From assembly GCA_023954855.1 (NCBI GenBank), contig JAGSGY010000009.1:1-64000 (forward strand): a DNA stretch of 64,000 bases. Direction: 5' to 3'. Below are positions 51,032 to 59,727 of the stretch, one piece after another. The notes under the pieces are model-generated. The model saw nothing but the letters and a program-made list of their open reading frames with translations, made no database searches and was not told the DNA's origin. The position numbers and the translations under genes are program-made. The DNA is from Pseudomonadota bacterium. Its GTDB lineage: Bacteria; Myxococcota_A; UBA796; GCA-2862545. How positions within the stretch are numbered: position 1 is the stretch's first letter; each line of letters begins with the position of its first letter.

Positions 51032-53025
51032 TCCCAGAGCTCGGACGCTTCTTCGTTCTCGCCTCAGTCGCCTTCGCATCCATGGGTGCGGTGACGGGTA
51101 TCGCTGCGGGTGCGACCCGCAGTCTGCAGGGCTGGCGCTGGGCAAAGTCCTGCGCGCTCGGCTTTGCGAGCACGATCATCATCGCCAACATCTTGATGAT
51201 TTACGCGCTGATCAGCCACGACTTCAGTGTCGGCTACGTCGCCAAGGTCGGCAGCCTCGACACGCCGCTGTACTTCACCATCGTCAGCCTGTGGGCCAGC
51301 CTCGACGGCTCGATCCTGTTCTGGGGCGGCATCCTCGGCGTCTACGTCGGCATGTTCGCCTGGATCGAAGGTGACCGCAGGCGTGAGTACACCCCGTGGA
51401 CGCTCGGCGTGCTGCTGCTGATCTGCGTCTTCTTCTCGATGCTCGTGGCCTCGATTGCCGACCCCTTCGCGCGAGTCGACCCTCCGCTCACCGACGGACC
51501 CGGCCCGAACCCGCTGCTGCAGAACCACTGGCTCATGGCCGTGCACCCGCCGTTTCTGTACCTGGGCTTCGTCGGCATGGTCGTCCCGTACGCCATGGGA
51601 TGCGCAGCCCTGCTCGCCGGGCGCCTCGACGCCGGCTGGTTGAGCCCGCTTCGCCGCTGGTTCCTGGTGCCGTGGGCCTTCCTGACCATCGCGATCATGC
51701 TCGGTGGCTGGTGGTCCTACGAGGTGCTTGGTTGGGGCGGATACTGGGCCTGGGATCCAGTCGAGAACGCCTCGTTCCTGCCCTGGCTCACCGGCACGGC
51801 CTTCCTGCACTCGGTCATGGTCACCCAGCGACGCAACCGCCTGAAGACCTGGACCCTGCTGCTGCTCTTCGCGACTTTCCTGCTCACGCTGTTCGGCACC
51901 TTCCTGACCCGCTCCGGCGTGTTCAACTCGGTGCACAGCTTCACGCAGTCCGACATCGGGCCGATCTTCCTCGGCTTCATCGCCGTGGTGTTCTGCGTCA
52001 GTGCGGTACTCGTGGCCATGCGCGAAGGCGCCCTCGAGGGTGAGTCCGGCGACGGCGAGGACTGGGTCACCCACCGCATCGGTCGCCTGCACCCGCTGTC
52101 GCGCGAGCTCTACATCTTCCTGCAGAACCTGGCGTTCACGCTGTTCATGCTGACGGTGTTGCTCGGAACCGTGTTCCCGCTGGTGATGGAAGCCTGGGAC
52201 GGAACCCGCCTTTCGATTGGCCAGCCCTACTTCGACCGCATGGCGCTGCCCATCGGCCTGCTGCTCATCGCCCTCATGGCCATTGGGCCCGCCGTTCCGT
52301 GGGGCCGCATGAAGAGCGACCGCGCCGTGCGCCAGCTGCTCATGCCGTTTGGCGTCGGAGCCCTCGCCGGCCTCGCGACCATTCCGCTGATTGGCTTTGC
52401 GCCATATGCGGCGTTCTCGGTGGCCTTGTGCACCTGGGCCGGCCTGCTCAACATCAACGAATTCGTCACGCCTGTACGCCAGCGCATGCGCAGCAAGGGC
52501 GAGTCCGCACCCAAGGCGATGGCCGGCGCATTCCGCCGCGCGCATCGACGGTTCGGTGGCCACATCGCTCACCTCGGCGTGATCATGGTCGTGCTCGGTG
52601 TCACCGCTTCCAAGGGCTTCCAAGTCTCTGAAGAGGTGACGCTCACGCCCGGCCAGTCTGTGACCGTCGGCCAGTACAGCGCTGTGTTCACCGGCGCAGA
52701 AACGATCAACGAGCCTCATCGCCGATCGATCGTCGCGAACGTGGTCGTCCACGAGGGCGGTTCCGAGCTCGGCGTGCTCAAGCCGCGGCTGAACTACTAC
52801 AAGCGCCAGCGCGAGCCGATCGGCACCCCCGATGTGCGCCCCGGCCTGACCAACGACCTGTACATGTCGCTGCTGTCGGTCGCCCCCGACAACTCCTGGG
52901 CCGCCCTTCGAGTGATGCGCACGCCGTTCGTGTCCTGGATCTGGATCGGTACACTGGTCATCGCCTTCGGCAGCTTCATCGCCCTCTGGCCCACTCGGCG
53001 CGAGCGCGACAAGGGGCGGGCATGA
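51028..53025 (+). CDS. ccmF: CcmF, heme lyase subunit
   Basis: 665 residues from a TTG overlapping the ccmE stop. About 14 membrane helices. The WWD motif is GWGGYWAWDPVENASFLPWL (core GYWAWDPVEN), with flanking histidines in AVHPPFLYLGF and GHIAHLGVIM. Also FLTRSGVFNSVHSF. CcmF attaches heme to the CxxCH of apocytochrome. Full length for the family; overlaps ccmG. Confidence 0.95.
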   Translation: MIPELGRFFVLASVAFASMGAVTGIAAGATRSLQGWRWAKSCALGFASTIIIANILMIYALISHDFSVGYVAKVGSLDTPLYFTIVSLWASLDGSILFWGGILGVYVGMFAWIEGDRRREYTPWTLGVLLLICVFFSMLVASIADPFARVDPPLTDGPGPNPLLQNHWLMAVHPPFLYLGFVGMVVPYAMGCAALLAGRLDAGWLSPLRRWFLVPWAFLTIAIMLGGWWSYEVLGWGGYWAWDPVENASFLPWLTGTAFLHSVMVTQRRNRLKTWTLLLLFATFLLTLFGTFLTRSGVFNSVHSFTQSDIGPIFLGFIAVVFCVSAVLVAMREGALEGESGDGEDWVTHRIGRLHPLSRELYIFLQNLAFTLFMLTVLLGTVFPLVMEAWDGTRLSIGQPYFDRMALPIGLLLIALMAIGPAVPWGRMKSDRAVRQLLMPFGVGALAGLATIPLIGFAPYAAFSVALCTWAGLLNINEFVTPVRQRMRSKGESAPKAMAGAFRRAHRRFGGHIAHLGVIMVVLGVTASKGFQVSEEVTLTPGQSVTVGQYSAVFTGAETINEPHRRSIVANVVVHEGGSELGVLKPRLNYYKRQREPIGTPDVRPGLTNDLYMSLLSVAPDNSWAALRVMRTPFVSWIWIGTLVIAFGSFIALWPTRRERDKGRA

Positions 53026-53555
53026 GCAAGTCGAAGCCGAACTGGGGCGTGCTCATCGGCGCGGCGGTGATCTTCGTGCCGCTGTTCGTCGTGCTCGTCA
53101 TGAGCTTCGGTCGCGACCCGCGTGCAGTCCCCGACGCCCTCGTCGGCGAACCCGCACCGACCTTTGAGCTTCTCGACATCGACGGCAAGCCTCATGCGCT
53201 GGCCGACCACATCGGAAAGCGGCCCGTCGTCCTGAACTTCTGGTCGACCTGGTGCCTGCCCTGCAAGCAAGAGCACCCGCTCCTGCTTCAGGCCCCCGCC
53301 GCGTGGCCCGACGTCGCCTTCTACGGCGTGATCTACAACGATGAGGCCGTCAAAGCAGATCGCTACCTGAAGCGCGCTGGCTCGGCCTACCCCCACCTCG
53401 TCGATCCTGGCAGCGCCATCGCCATTGACCTCGGCGTCGCGGGCGTCCCCGAGACCTATTTCATCGACGCGAGCGGACGCATCATCTACAAGCACAAGGG
53501 CCCGCTCACCGAGCACCACCTGGTCGAGATCCTCGGCCCTCCGGGGGCACGATGA
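53022..53555 (+). CDS. ccmG: CcmG/DsbE, thiol-disulfide oxidoreductase
   Basis: 177 residues. N-terminal membrane anchor (LIGAAVIFVPLFVVLVMSF), then a thioredoxin fold with active-site Cys78 and Cys81 in WSTWCLPCK and cis-Pro in AGVPETYFID. It keeps the cytochrome c haem-binding cysteines reduced in the periplasm. Overlaps ccmH by ATGA. Confidence 0.94.
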   Translation: MSKSKPNWGVLIGAAVIFVPLFVVLVMSFGRDPRAVPDALVGEPAPTFELLDIDGKPHALADHIGKRPVVLNFWSTWCLPCKQEHPLLLQAPAAWPDVAFYGVIYNDEAVKADRYLKRAGSAYPHLVDPGSAIAIDLGVAGVPETYFIDASGRIIYKHKGPLTEHHLVEILGPPGAR

Positions 53556-54106
53556 TCCTTCTCTGGACGGCCCTGGCCCTCGCTCAGCCGACGGTTCCCG
53601 CCGACGCCCCAGTCGAGGCGCCGGTGACCACCGCACCTGCCGCTGTGGAGCCCCCGGCCGAAGTCATCGACACGACTCTCCCGGCCGAGTTTGGCCCGCC
53701 AGGACCGCCGATCTCCGGAGCGGAGCTCGACGCTCGCGGCAAAGAGACCTCACTCTTGCTCCGCTGCCCAAGCTGCCAGGGCCTATCGGTCTACGACAGC
53801 CCAGCGACCTCGGCGCGCACCATGAAGCGGCGCATCTACGACTTGCTCGCTGCCGGCTACTCGCAGGAGCAGGTCGAGGCCTACTTCGTGTCCCGCTACG
53901 GCGAATGGGTGCTTCTGCAGCCCAAGGCCCATGGCCTGACCTGGGCACTGTGGGTCGTCCCCGGCGTTGGATTCGGTGGCGTCTTCGCCTGGGCCCTCGC
54001 GGTGGGCCTGCGCTGGCGTGAAGAAGAGGCCATCGAAGGCCCAACCCAAGAGCACCTTCTGCCGCACGATGCGTTCGAGCAGCGCATCCTCGAGGAGATC
54101 GAGTGA
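53552..54106 (+). CDS. ccmH: CcmH, apocytochrome thiol reductase
   Basis: 184 residues. Signal-like start, a long Pro/Ala-rich spacer of about 45 residues, then LRCPSCQGLSVYDS with Cys72 and Cys75 (family motif RCxxCQ), three-helix bundle and a C-terminal membrane helix (ALWVVPGVGFGGVFAWALAVGL). CcmH accepts the disulfide of apocytochrome with CcmG. The spacer is longer than usual. GTGA overlap to ccmI. Confidence 0.93.
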   Translation: MILLWTALALAQPTVPADAPVEAPVTTAPAAVEPPAEVIDTTLPAEFGPPGPPISGAELDARGKETSLLLRCPSCQGLSVYDSPATSARTMKRRIYDLLAAGYSQEQVEAYFVSRYGEWVLLQPKAHGLTWALWVVPGVGFGGVFAWALAVGLRWREEEAIEGPTQEHLLPHDAFEQRILEEIE

Positions 54107-55407
54107 CCTTCGACTGGGCCCTCTACGGACCTCCCCTCGCCGCGATGGTTGGCGGACTCTGCGCCGGACTCGTGCTGGCGTGGCGCATGCCTGCATCCGA
54201 ACAAGAAGAGCAAGAGGTGCTGCGCGACGGCCGCGTCGACGACCTCGCAGGCGCCCGCGACGACGCGGTCAGCGCCCTGCGAGCCCTCGAACAAGAGGCC
54301 GGCAAGCTCGACGAAGCCGAGTACGCCCTCCAGCGCCGCGAACTCCTCGAGCGCGGTGCATCGGCGCTTCGCGAGCTCGACTCGGGTGTGCAGGTCGCAG
54401 ACCCTCATGCCGCGAGCGTGGCCGCACTCGAGGCTCAGCGCGAAACCCTCGGCGATGTCGCCGTCGACGCCGCGATTGCCGCCCTGCGCGGCGAGAAGCC
54501 GAAGCCGAAGCCGAGCTCTTCGGCATGGGTCGGAGCCGCCTGGACGACGGCTCTGGTCGCCGCCGCAGGCCTACTCTGGTGGCAGCTCTCGGGCGACGCC
54601 GCCCCGCGTCCCGAGATGGGCTCGATGACGGGCAACAGCGCAGCGGCCCCGGCACCGCCAGCCCGCGCTGAGCACCCGATGAAGGCACAGTGGCAGGAGC
54701 GGCTTGCCGCCAACCCTCAGGACCTCGAAGCCCTGAACGGCCTTACCGAGGTCGCCATTGCCGATCGCGATCTCGGCCGGGCCATGGAGCTGTCTGGAAA
54801 GGCCCTCGAGGTCGAACCGACGGACCTCGATGCCCGCACGCACCGCGCCGTCCTCCAAGCTGCCGTCGGGATGGGCCCCAAGGCCTTCGAGCTTCTCGCC
54901 GAGGTGCGCGCCGAGGCCCCCGACTTTGCCAAGGCCTGGATCTACACCGGCCTGCTCGCCCTCGACCAGAAGAACTACGCCCTGGCCGAAGAGGCACTCA
55001 CGCGCGCCATGGAGCTCGAGCCAGACCGGGCTGAGTTCCTGAGTTCGCGTCTTGCGATGGCCAAGCAGCTCGGATCGGCAACGGAGGAAGTCCTCGTCTC
55101 GGGTCGTGTTGACGCGCCGGGCATCGAGGTTGCGGGCACGGAGATCTTGTTTGTCTCGCTCAAGGACCCTGCAGGTGGACCGCCCCTCGCAGCCCTTCGC
55201 CTTCCGCCGACCGTTCCCACGGACTTCACAGTCACTCGGGCCGACCTCATTGCGATGGGCGGCCGCCCTCGGCCTGTGCCCGAGCAGATCGTGGTCACCG
55301 TCCGACTCGACCGCGATGGCAATCCCATGACCAAGGATGGCCCGACGGCAGAGCCCGTGACGGTCACTCCCGGCACTGGCGACCTAAGCTTCAGCCTCAC
55401 CGAGTAG
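54103..55407 (+). CDS. ccmI: CcmI-type TPR protein of cytochrome c maturation
   Basis: 434 residues from a GTG. Two membrane helices (AAMVGGLCAGLVLAW and WTTALVAAAGLLWWQL) frame a coiled coil. TPRs follow (about 195-315: NPQDLEALNGLTEVAIADRDL, AKAWIYTGLLALDQKNYALAEEA). The C-terminal 100 residues form a beta-rich domain (VLVSGRVDAPGIEV...). CcmI presents the apocytochrome to the lyase. Last gene of a complete ccmABCDEFGHI operon. Confidence 0.9.
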   Translation: MTFDWALYGPPLAAMVGGLCAGLVLAWRMPASEQEEQEVLRDGRVDDLAGARDDAVSALRALEQEAGKLDEAEYALQRRELLERGASALRELDSGVQVADPHAASVAALEAQRETLGDVAVDAAIAALRGEKPKPKPSSSAWVGAAWTTALVAAAGLLWWQLSGDAAPRPEMGSMTGNSAAAPAPPARAEHPMKAQWQERLAANPQDLEALNGLTEVAIADRDLGRAMELSGKALEVEPTDLDARTHRAVLQAAVGMGPKAFELLAEVRAEAPDFAKAWIYTGLLALDQKNYALAEEALTRAMELEPDRAEFLSSRLAMAKQLGSATEEVLVSGRVDAPGIEVAGTEILFVSLKDPAGGPPLAALRLPPTVPTDFTVTRADLIAMGGRPRPVPEQIVVTVRLDRDGNPMTKDGPTAEPVTVTPGTGDLSFSLTE

Positions 55408-55438
55408 ATCTGCGGCTATGCTGCCCCGGGGAGACTGA

Positions 55439-56125
55439 ATGCCGACTTGGGTTCTCTTGGCCGCCCTGGCCTCTGCCGCAGACACGCCTTCCAGTGAAGA
55501 CCCGGCAGTGCTGGCCGCAGAGGGCGTCGAGACCTCCGCTGCTGCACCACCCACTCAGGTGGAAGCCGAGGCAGCCACCGTCGTCGACACCTTCGAGCGC
55601 CCCTGGGAGCACTATCGCCTTCGCAGTGTGCTCCACCCGACCCTCGACACAGAGTTCCTGACCCGCTGGGAGCCCGCCTTCGTTCGGCGAAACCGCTTCG
55701 CCGGCGTCGGCACCGCCATGGGATTGGTGGGGACCACGGCAGCCTTTGTCGGAGGCTCGCTTCTCTGGACGGGCAATCCAATCGCCGCTACCACGTTCGT
55801 AGTGGGCTTCGGCATGGCCATCGGCGGCCCCATCGTCGGCATCACCCAGACCCTCAGCGCGTCTCGCATCCTACGAGCGGGAGGCGTGCGGGTTCCACGG
55901 GGCTGGGCGCGCGCCGCCATCGTCTGCCTTGGCGTGAGCGCTCTCGGGCTACCGGTGCTGATCAGCTATCCGGCAGCGCTGGTGCTTCCCGTCGTGCAAG
56001 CGGGAATCAACCGCTCCCAGTTCGAGGACGCAATGGGTCGCCGGCCGGGCCGAAGGGTCACCGTGAACGTAGTGCCCACGATCAGCCGCGAGCAGCGAGG
56101 GCTGGCGCTCAGCGGCACCTGGTGA
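55439..56125 (+). CDS. Secreted or membrane protein of unknown function
   Basis: 228 residues with GGGGAG before the ATG. Signal-like start (MPTWVLLAALASAA), an Ala/Glu-rich region, then hydrophobic helices (GTAMGLVGTTAAFVGGSLL, TTFVVGFGMAIGGPIVGI, ALGLPVLISYPAALVLPVV). No family recognised. It comes 31 bases after ccmI and may be read with it. Its stop is followed immediately by the convergent gene's stop (TGATCA). Confidence 0.7.
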   Translation: MPTWVLLAALASAADTPSSEDPAVLAAEGVETSAAAPPTQVEAEAATVVDTFERPWEHYRLRSVLHPTLDTEFLTRWEPAFVRRNRFAGVGTAMGLVGTTAAFVGGSLLWTGNPIAATTFVVGFGMAIGGPIVGITQTLSASRILRAGGVRVPRGWARAAIVCLGVSALGLPVLISYPAALVLPVVQAGINRSQFEDAMGRRPGRRVTVNVVPTISREQRGLALSGTW

Positions 56126-56953
56126 TCAGTTCGTGTTGAACGCGCCCTGGTAGGCGATGATGCCCGCCATGCGGTTCCCGCCTTGCTCGTGAATCTCGAG
56201 CACGTCGTTCATCTGCGTTGCCGCACTCACCCGCAAGATGGCGTACGAAGCCGTGGCCCACTGGGTTGTTAGGGTCGCCAGCGGAACGACGAAGCTGCCC
56301 GTGTTCGGCATGCGACACTCGACCAGCTCGAGGGTGTTGCCGTCGGCGTCCATCATGAACACCTCTGCGAGCATCTCGTCAGCATCCTCGCCGCCGGTCC
56401 ACGCCAGAGGTAGGTCGGCCAAGGTCAGCGCAATCGGCTCGACGGTGTCCACCTGGGGTGCGGTGAGCGTGAACTCGTTCGGCATGGCCACGGCAGGGTC
56501 GAGGTTGAACAACCCGTACCCTCCCGCGTTCACGCCACTACCGGACCAGACCTCGCCGGGAGCGGCAGTTCCCGAGGGGGCCACGGCGCTACTGAAGCGA
56601 CTATTCGTCACATCCCAAGGTGCCGTAATGGTCGAAGCGCCCGTCGTGAAGGTGACCGCGCCTGAACCATCCGACGCGAAATTCGCCCACCACGCTGGGG
56701 CTGCCGCGTTGTGCTGACATGCACCGAGGCTCGGGCCGTAGGCATCGAGGTGGTACACGTCCTGCGGGATGCTCAGAACCGCCGCGTACGCCGACGAGGA
56801 GGGAATGGTGTCGGACCAGTACTGGCCGAGAAAGCGGTCGAGACGGACCTCACCCACCACCAGGCCGAGCTCGGCCTCGCCGCCGCCATACTTGCCCGGA
56901 ATCAACGGCCAGCAGCCGGTGAGGAAGACGAGCGCAACAGGAAGCAGCCTCAT
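56126..56953 (-). CDS. Lipoprotein of unknown function
   Basis: 275 residues. Lipobox in LPVALVFLTGCWPL. The remainder is beta-rich and Ala/Thr-rich (TFTTGASTITAPWDVTN, ALTLADLPLAWTGGED). A CxxNTG-type cysteine pair occurs near residue 212 (ECRMPNTG) and near 78 (ACQHN). No family recognised. Overlaps the upstream gene start region by four bases (56950-56953). Confidence 0.72.
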   Translation of the reverse strand: MRLLPVALVFLTGCWPLIPGKYGGGEAELGLVVGEVRLDRFLGQYWSDTIPSSSAYAAVLSIPQDVYHLDAYGPSLGACQHNAAAPAWWANFASDGSGAVTFTTGASTITAPWDVTNSRFSSAVAPSGTAAPGEVWSGSGVNAGGYGLFNLDPAVAMPNEFTLTAPQVDTVEPIALTLADLPLAWTGGEDADEMLAEVFMMDADGNTLELVECRMPNTGSFVVPLATLTTQWATASYAILRVSAATQMNDVLEIHEQGGNRMAGIIAYQGAFNTN

Positions 56954-57864
56954 CGTCCGTCACCCAGGAACGAGACCCCGCCGAGCACGAGTGCCGCACC
57001 GCCGAAGCCGACGGAACCCCAGTAGGTGCCGTTAGTGACGTGGTACTTGCCGGCCGTGGGGTCGTTGTTGAACGAGCCTCGCGTGACGGCCGCCACGCCA
57101 AACAGACCGGCCGCAGCCACGGCGCTGCCGCCTGCCGCCATCAGCAGCGTCTTGTTGGGACCGCCGCCGCCGGTGCGCTGCTTCTTTTCGCGCGGGGCAC
57201 GGCCAGTCGGCTCATCGAGATCGGCGATTGCATCAGCGCCCACTGCTGGGCCCCCAAGATCGACCGGATCGAGGTCGGTCACCGCCGCCGAGAACTCAGC
57301 CGGCAGCGAGCCGCCTGCAGGCACCACACCCGACCACGACAGCTTGCCGTCGTCGAGAAGCTGCACGATGTGCGGGCCGTCCTTGGACACGTCATTTCCG
57401 GCATCGCCATCGACCATCATGTCGTAGCCGTCAGGCACCTCGAGCGAGCTGTTGCGCCGGCCGGGATTCGCCAGGGCCTCTTCCTGAAGGCGGAACAGTG
57501 CGCCACCCTCGGGAGCGATACGCGTCGAGAGGGTCGCACTCGAGTCGATACCAAAGGCGGAGCGCAGCGAACCGAGTGCCTCAGGCTTCTGCGCGCTCAC
57601 AAAGAACCGAACGCTGTGCACGCGGTGGTACGCAGCCGCCAGCGAAGGCGTCATCGGAGCGTCGACACACGGAACCATCACCGCGGACCGCGTCGCGGCG
57701 GTCATAAAGCCCGCCTCGTCGAGGGAGGCGAAGGCGAGCATCGCCTCGTCGAGCTGCTCATCGAGCGCGCTGTTCGAGAAGGTTTCGCCGCAGTCGGAGG
57801 CGAAGGCAGGCGTCGAGAGGCTTGCCACCAGGGCGACGAGGCCGCCAAAGCGAGTGGGAGTCAT
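56950..57864 (-). CDS. Secreted protein with C-terminal membrane helices, unknown function
   Basis: 304 residues from the ATG at 57864, which starts a signal peptide (MTPTRFGGLVALVASLSTPAFA); the longer open frame was rejected. Mature part begins DCGETFSNSALDEQLDEAML and contains a helical domain followed by a region DGYDMMVDGDAGNDV, a charged linker (GRAPREKKQR) and two C-terminal hydrophobic helices (LLMAAGGSAVAAAGLFGVAA; VGFGGAALVLGGVSFLG). No family recognised; partner of the following lipoprotein by overlap. Confidence 0.72.
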   Translation of the reverse strand: MTPTRFGGLVALVASLSTPAFASDCGETFSNSALDEQLDEAMLAFASLDEAGFMTAATRSAVMVPCVDAPMTPSLAAAYHRVHSVRFFVSAQKPEALGSLRSAFGIDSSATLSTRIAPEGGALFRLQEEALANPGRRNSSLEVPDGYDMMVDGDAGNDVSKDGPHIVQLLDDGKLSWSGVVPAGGSLPAEFSAAVTDLDPVDLGGPAVGADAIADLDEPTGRAPREKKQRTGGGGPNKTLLMAAGGSAVAAAGLFGVAAVTRGSFNNDPTAGKYHVTNGTYWGSVGFGGAALVLGGVSFLGDGR

Positions 57865-57961
57865 GCGTGTCTCCTTGCGCGGTCGGGTGACACCCGTCGC
57901 GAATGGGCTGGAACTGTAGTCAGCCACATGTCGAGACGCTAGCGGCGACGCGATCCTCGCC

Positions 57962-58804
57962 TCAACGACCGGTCTCGACCGCGTCCCCAAGAGCCAGGGT
58001 CTCGTCGACCGAGCGGTGCGGAAGGCCCGCGCCAAACCCGAGGCCCACGTACTGGGTCACCGGGCGTCCGTAGGGCGTCTTCCCGAAGTTGGCCTGCGCA
58101 GCAAGCCCCGCCATGACCAATGCGGGCAGCAGGCAGACCATCGCCACTGCAGGTGAGAGCCCATCGATGATCAGCGGAACGATCACGAGCCCTAGGAAGG
58201 CGCCGGTGGCCGCGACGGCAGCCAGGGTCGCGAAGTTGATGATCTGAAGCCCACGAGCCGCAGCGTTGCGTCGCGACTCGTTGATCTCGGCGTGTCGTCT
58301 CTGGAGTGCGAGGGCGAACACGGGCGCCGTATGCCCGGGCTCGGCGCGGCCATCGACATCTTCGAGATGACGCGCAAACAGGTCGGGAAGCGGGACCCGA
58401 AACTTCTGCGAGGTGTAGCCCACCTTTGGAAAGGTGACCGTCGCCTGATGCGCGTTGCTCGTAAACAGCAGCTCCCCGGTTCCGAACAAGGTGCCAAACG
58501 TGGTCGTGGGCCGATCCGAGAGGGAGACGAAAGCCACGACATCATCCTCGCTGCGGGCCAGCGCCACCAGGTTTCCGACCCGGCTCTGGGCGACGATATC
58601 GATCCCCGTCGTGGGCGCAAACCCGAGCATCAACAGCTCGTTGATGACCTCGGCGGGGGCCAAGGCCGTCGCCGCTTCGACGTCGGATGGGTACATGCGG
58701 ATCAAGGGCTCTTCTCGCAGATCTCGGTGACGGCCAGTGACCGTACTCTGCGTTCGCGGAAGGGCCTCGTCAAGAGCGTGGGTCGCGAAGGCAAGCAGCC
58801 CCAA
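57962..58804 (-). CDS. Membrane protein of unknown function
   Basis: 280 residues if the TTG at 58804 is used; an ATG at 58696 gives 244. Neither has a strong ribosome site. The N-terminal 180 residues are soluble-looking with an acidic, alternating pattern (SEDDVVAFVSLSDRP, GELLFTSNAHQATVTFPKVGY). Two hydrophobic helices follow (LAAVAATGAFLGLVIVPLII; AVAMVCLLPALVMAGLAA). No family recognised. Confidence 0.6.
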   Translation of the reverse strand: MGLLAFATHALDEALPRTQSTVTGRHRDLREEPLIRMYPSDVEAATALAPAEVINELLMLGFAPTTGIDIVAQSRVGNLVALARSEDDVVAFVSLSDRPTTTFGTLFGTGELLFTSNAHQATVTFPKVGYTSQKFRVPLPDLFARHLEDVDGRAEPGHTAPVFALALQRRHAEINESRRNAAARGLQIINFATLAAVAATGAFLGLVIVPLIIDGLSPAVAMVCLLPALVMAGLAAQANFGKTPYGRPVTQYVGLGFGAGLPHRSVDETLALGDAVETGR

Positions 58805-58894
58805 CCCAGGAACGTCGCACCGATGACACTGGCCACACGTTTCTGCCGCGCTATCCGGCGCCCGAAACCGAAGCTCGCACGCATGGAGTCGCTC

Positions 58895-59407
58895 ATGACC
58901 CGCAGCCTATTCCTTCTCGGTGTGTTCTCACTCTCGGCGTGTGGCGAGGTCCTCGATGACGCGGCGGACTCCGGCGTCGAGACGGACACCGACACCGACA
59001 CCGACGCGGACGCGGACACCGACACTGATGCCGACACCGATGCTGACGCGGACACCGACGCAGATGCGGACACCGATACCGACGTGGGTTGCTCGGCTTC
59101 AAGCGACATCAACGCGCTCACCGAGACCCTCGCGAGCTCCGAGTGGGACACGGCGGTGAAGGCGGTCCTCCTCGCCTGCTACGACACCGACAGCAGCGGC
59201 CTCATCCACACACAGGGCGAAGTCGACGGCGTGACGTGCGCCACCTTCTCGACCCTCGACGCCGCCTCCACGGCGAGCAGCTACGCAAGCTCGTTCAAGG
59301 CTCTGTACGGCTTCGAGGCCGGCCTGATCTGGAGCGGCGACACGGTTGGCTTCGACAGCGCCGTGCGCACCCAGACCCTCTCGGCCATCGAGACCTGCGG
59401 CTACTAG
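58895..59407 (+). CDS. Lipoprotein with Asp-Thr/Asp-Ala repeat stalk
   Basis: 170 residues from the ATG at 58895, with GGAG 6 bases upstream. Lipobox in LGVFSLSAC. A run of alternating Asp with Thr or Ala (58979-59083) forms an acidic low-complexity stalk, a design common in myxobacterial surface lipoproteins. The C-terminal 100 residues are a small globular domain with cysteines near 66, 93, 113 and 168 that may form disulfides. Ends in CTAG shared with the next gene. Confidence 0.8.
   Translation: MTRSLFLLGVFSLSACGEVLDDAADSGVETDTDTDTDADADTDTDADTDADADTDADADTDTDVGCSASSDINALTETLASSEWDTAVKAVLLACYDTDSSGLIHTQGEVDGVTCATFSTLDAASTASSYASSFKALYGFEAGLIWSGDTVGFDSAVRTQTLSAIETCGY
58979..59083 (+). repeat. 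Asp-Thr/Asp-Ala coding repeat
   Basis: About 35 codons of alternating GAC/GAT with ACC/ACA or GCG/GCA, encoding a DTDTDADADTDT-like stretch. Codons vary, so this is not a simple DNA slippage product at present. Confidence 0.9.
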
Positions 59408-59727
59408 AACAAGTAGAACGCCCACAGCACCGCGAACAGCGTCGCAAAGCCCGCGGCACTCATCGCTCTACGCCTCACACGACGGCGCAGATGCAGCGGA
59501 ATGGTCCGACGAACCTCTGGATCCAAGCGCGCAAGCCGCGACAGCGACAGTCCAGCCACCGTCAGGGCCAGCCAGGAGCCAAAGAACGGCAGGACGAACG
59601 CGAGGAGCACCGTCACCATGCTCGCGAGGCTGAGGGCCAGAGGCAGTCGCGCAGGGTCTCCTGGCAGAACGGGGCTCTCCGCCAGAGGCGCATCGAAGGC
59701 GTCGTCGGTCCAGGCCTCGGCGTTCAT
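59404..59727 (-). CDS. Small membrane protein of unknown function
   Basis: 107 residues from the ATG at 59727, which overlaps the stop of the upstream gene by ATGA. Hydrophobic helices at LALSLASMVTVLLAFVLPFF and SWLALTVAGLSLSRLA, then a basic segment RRRVRRR and a last helix GFATLFAVLWAFYLF. No family recognised. Confidence 0.7.
   Translation of the reverse strand: MNAEAWTDDAFDAPLAESPVLPGDPARLPLALSLASMVTVLLAFVLPFFGSWLALTVAGLSLSRLARLDPEVRRTIPLHLRRRVRRRAMSAAGFATLFAVLWAFYLF

Noticed and set aside
58979-59083. Asp-Thr run as a sequencing or assembly artefact
   Set aside because: Codons vary along the run and the frame stays open into a Cys-containing domain, with lipobox and ribosome site upstream.
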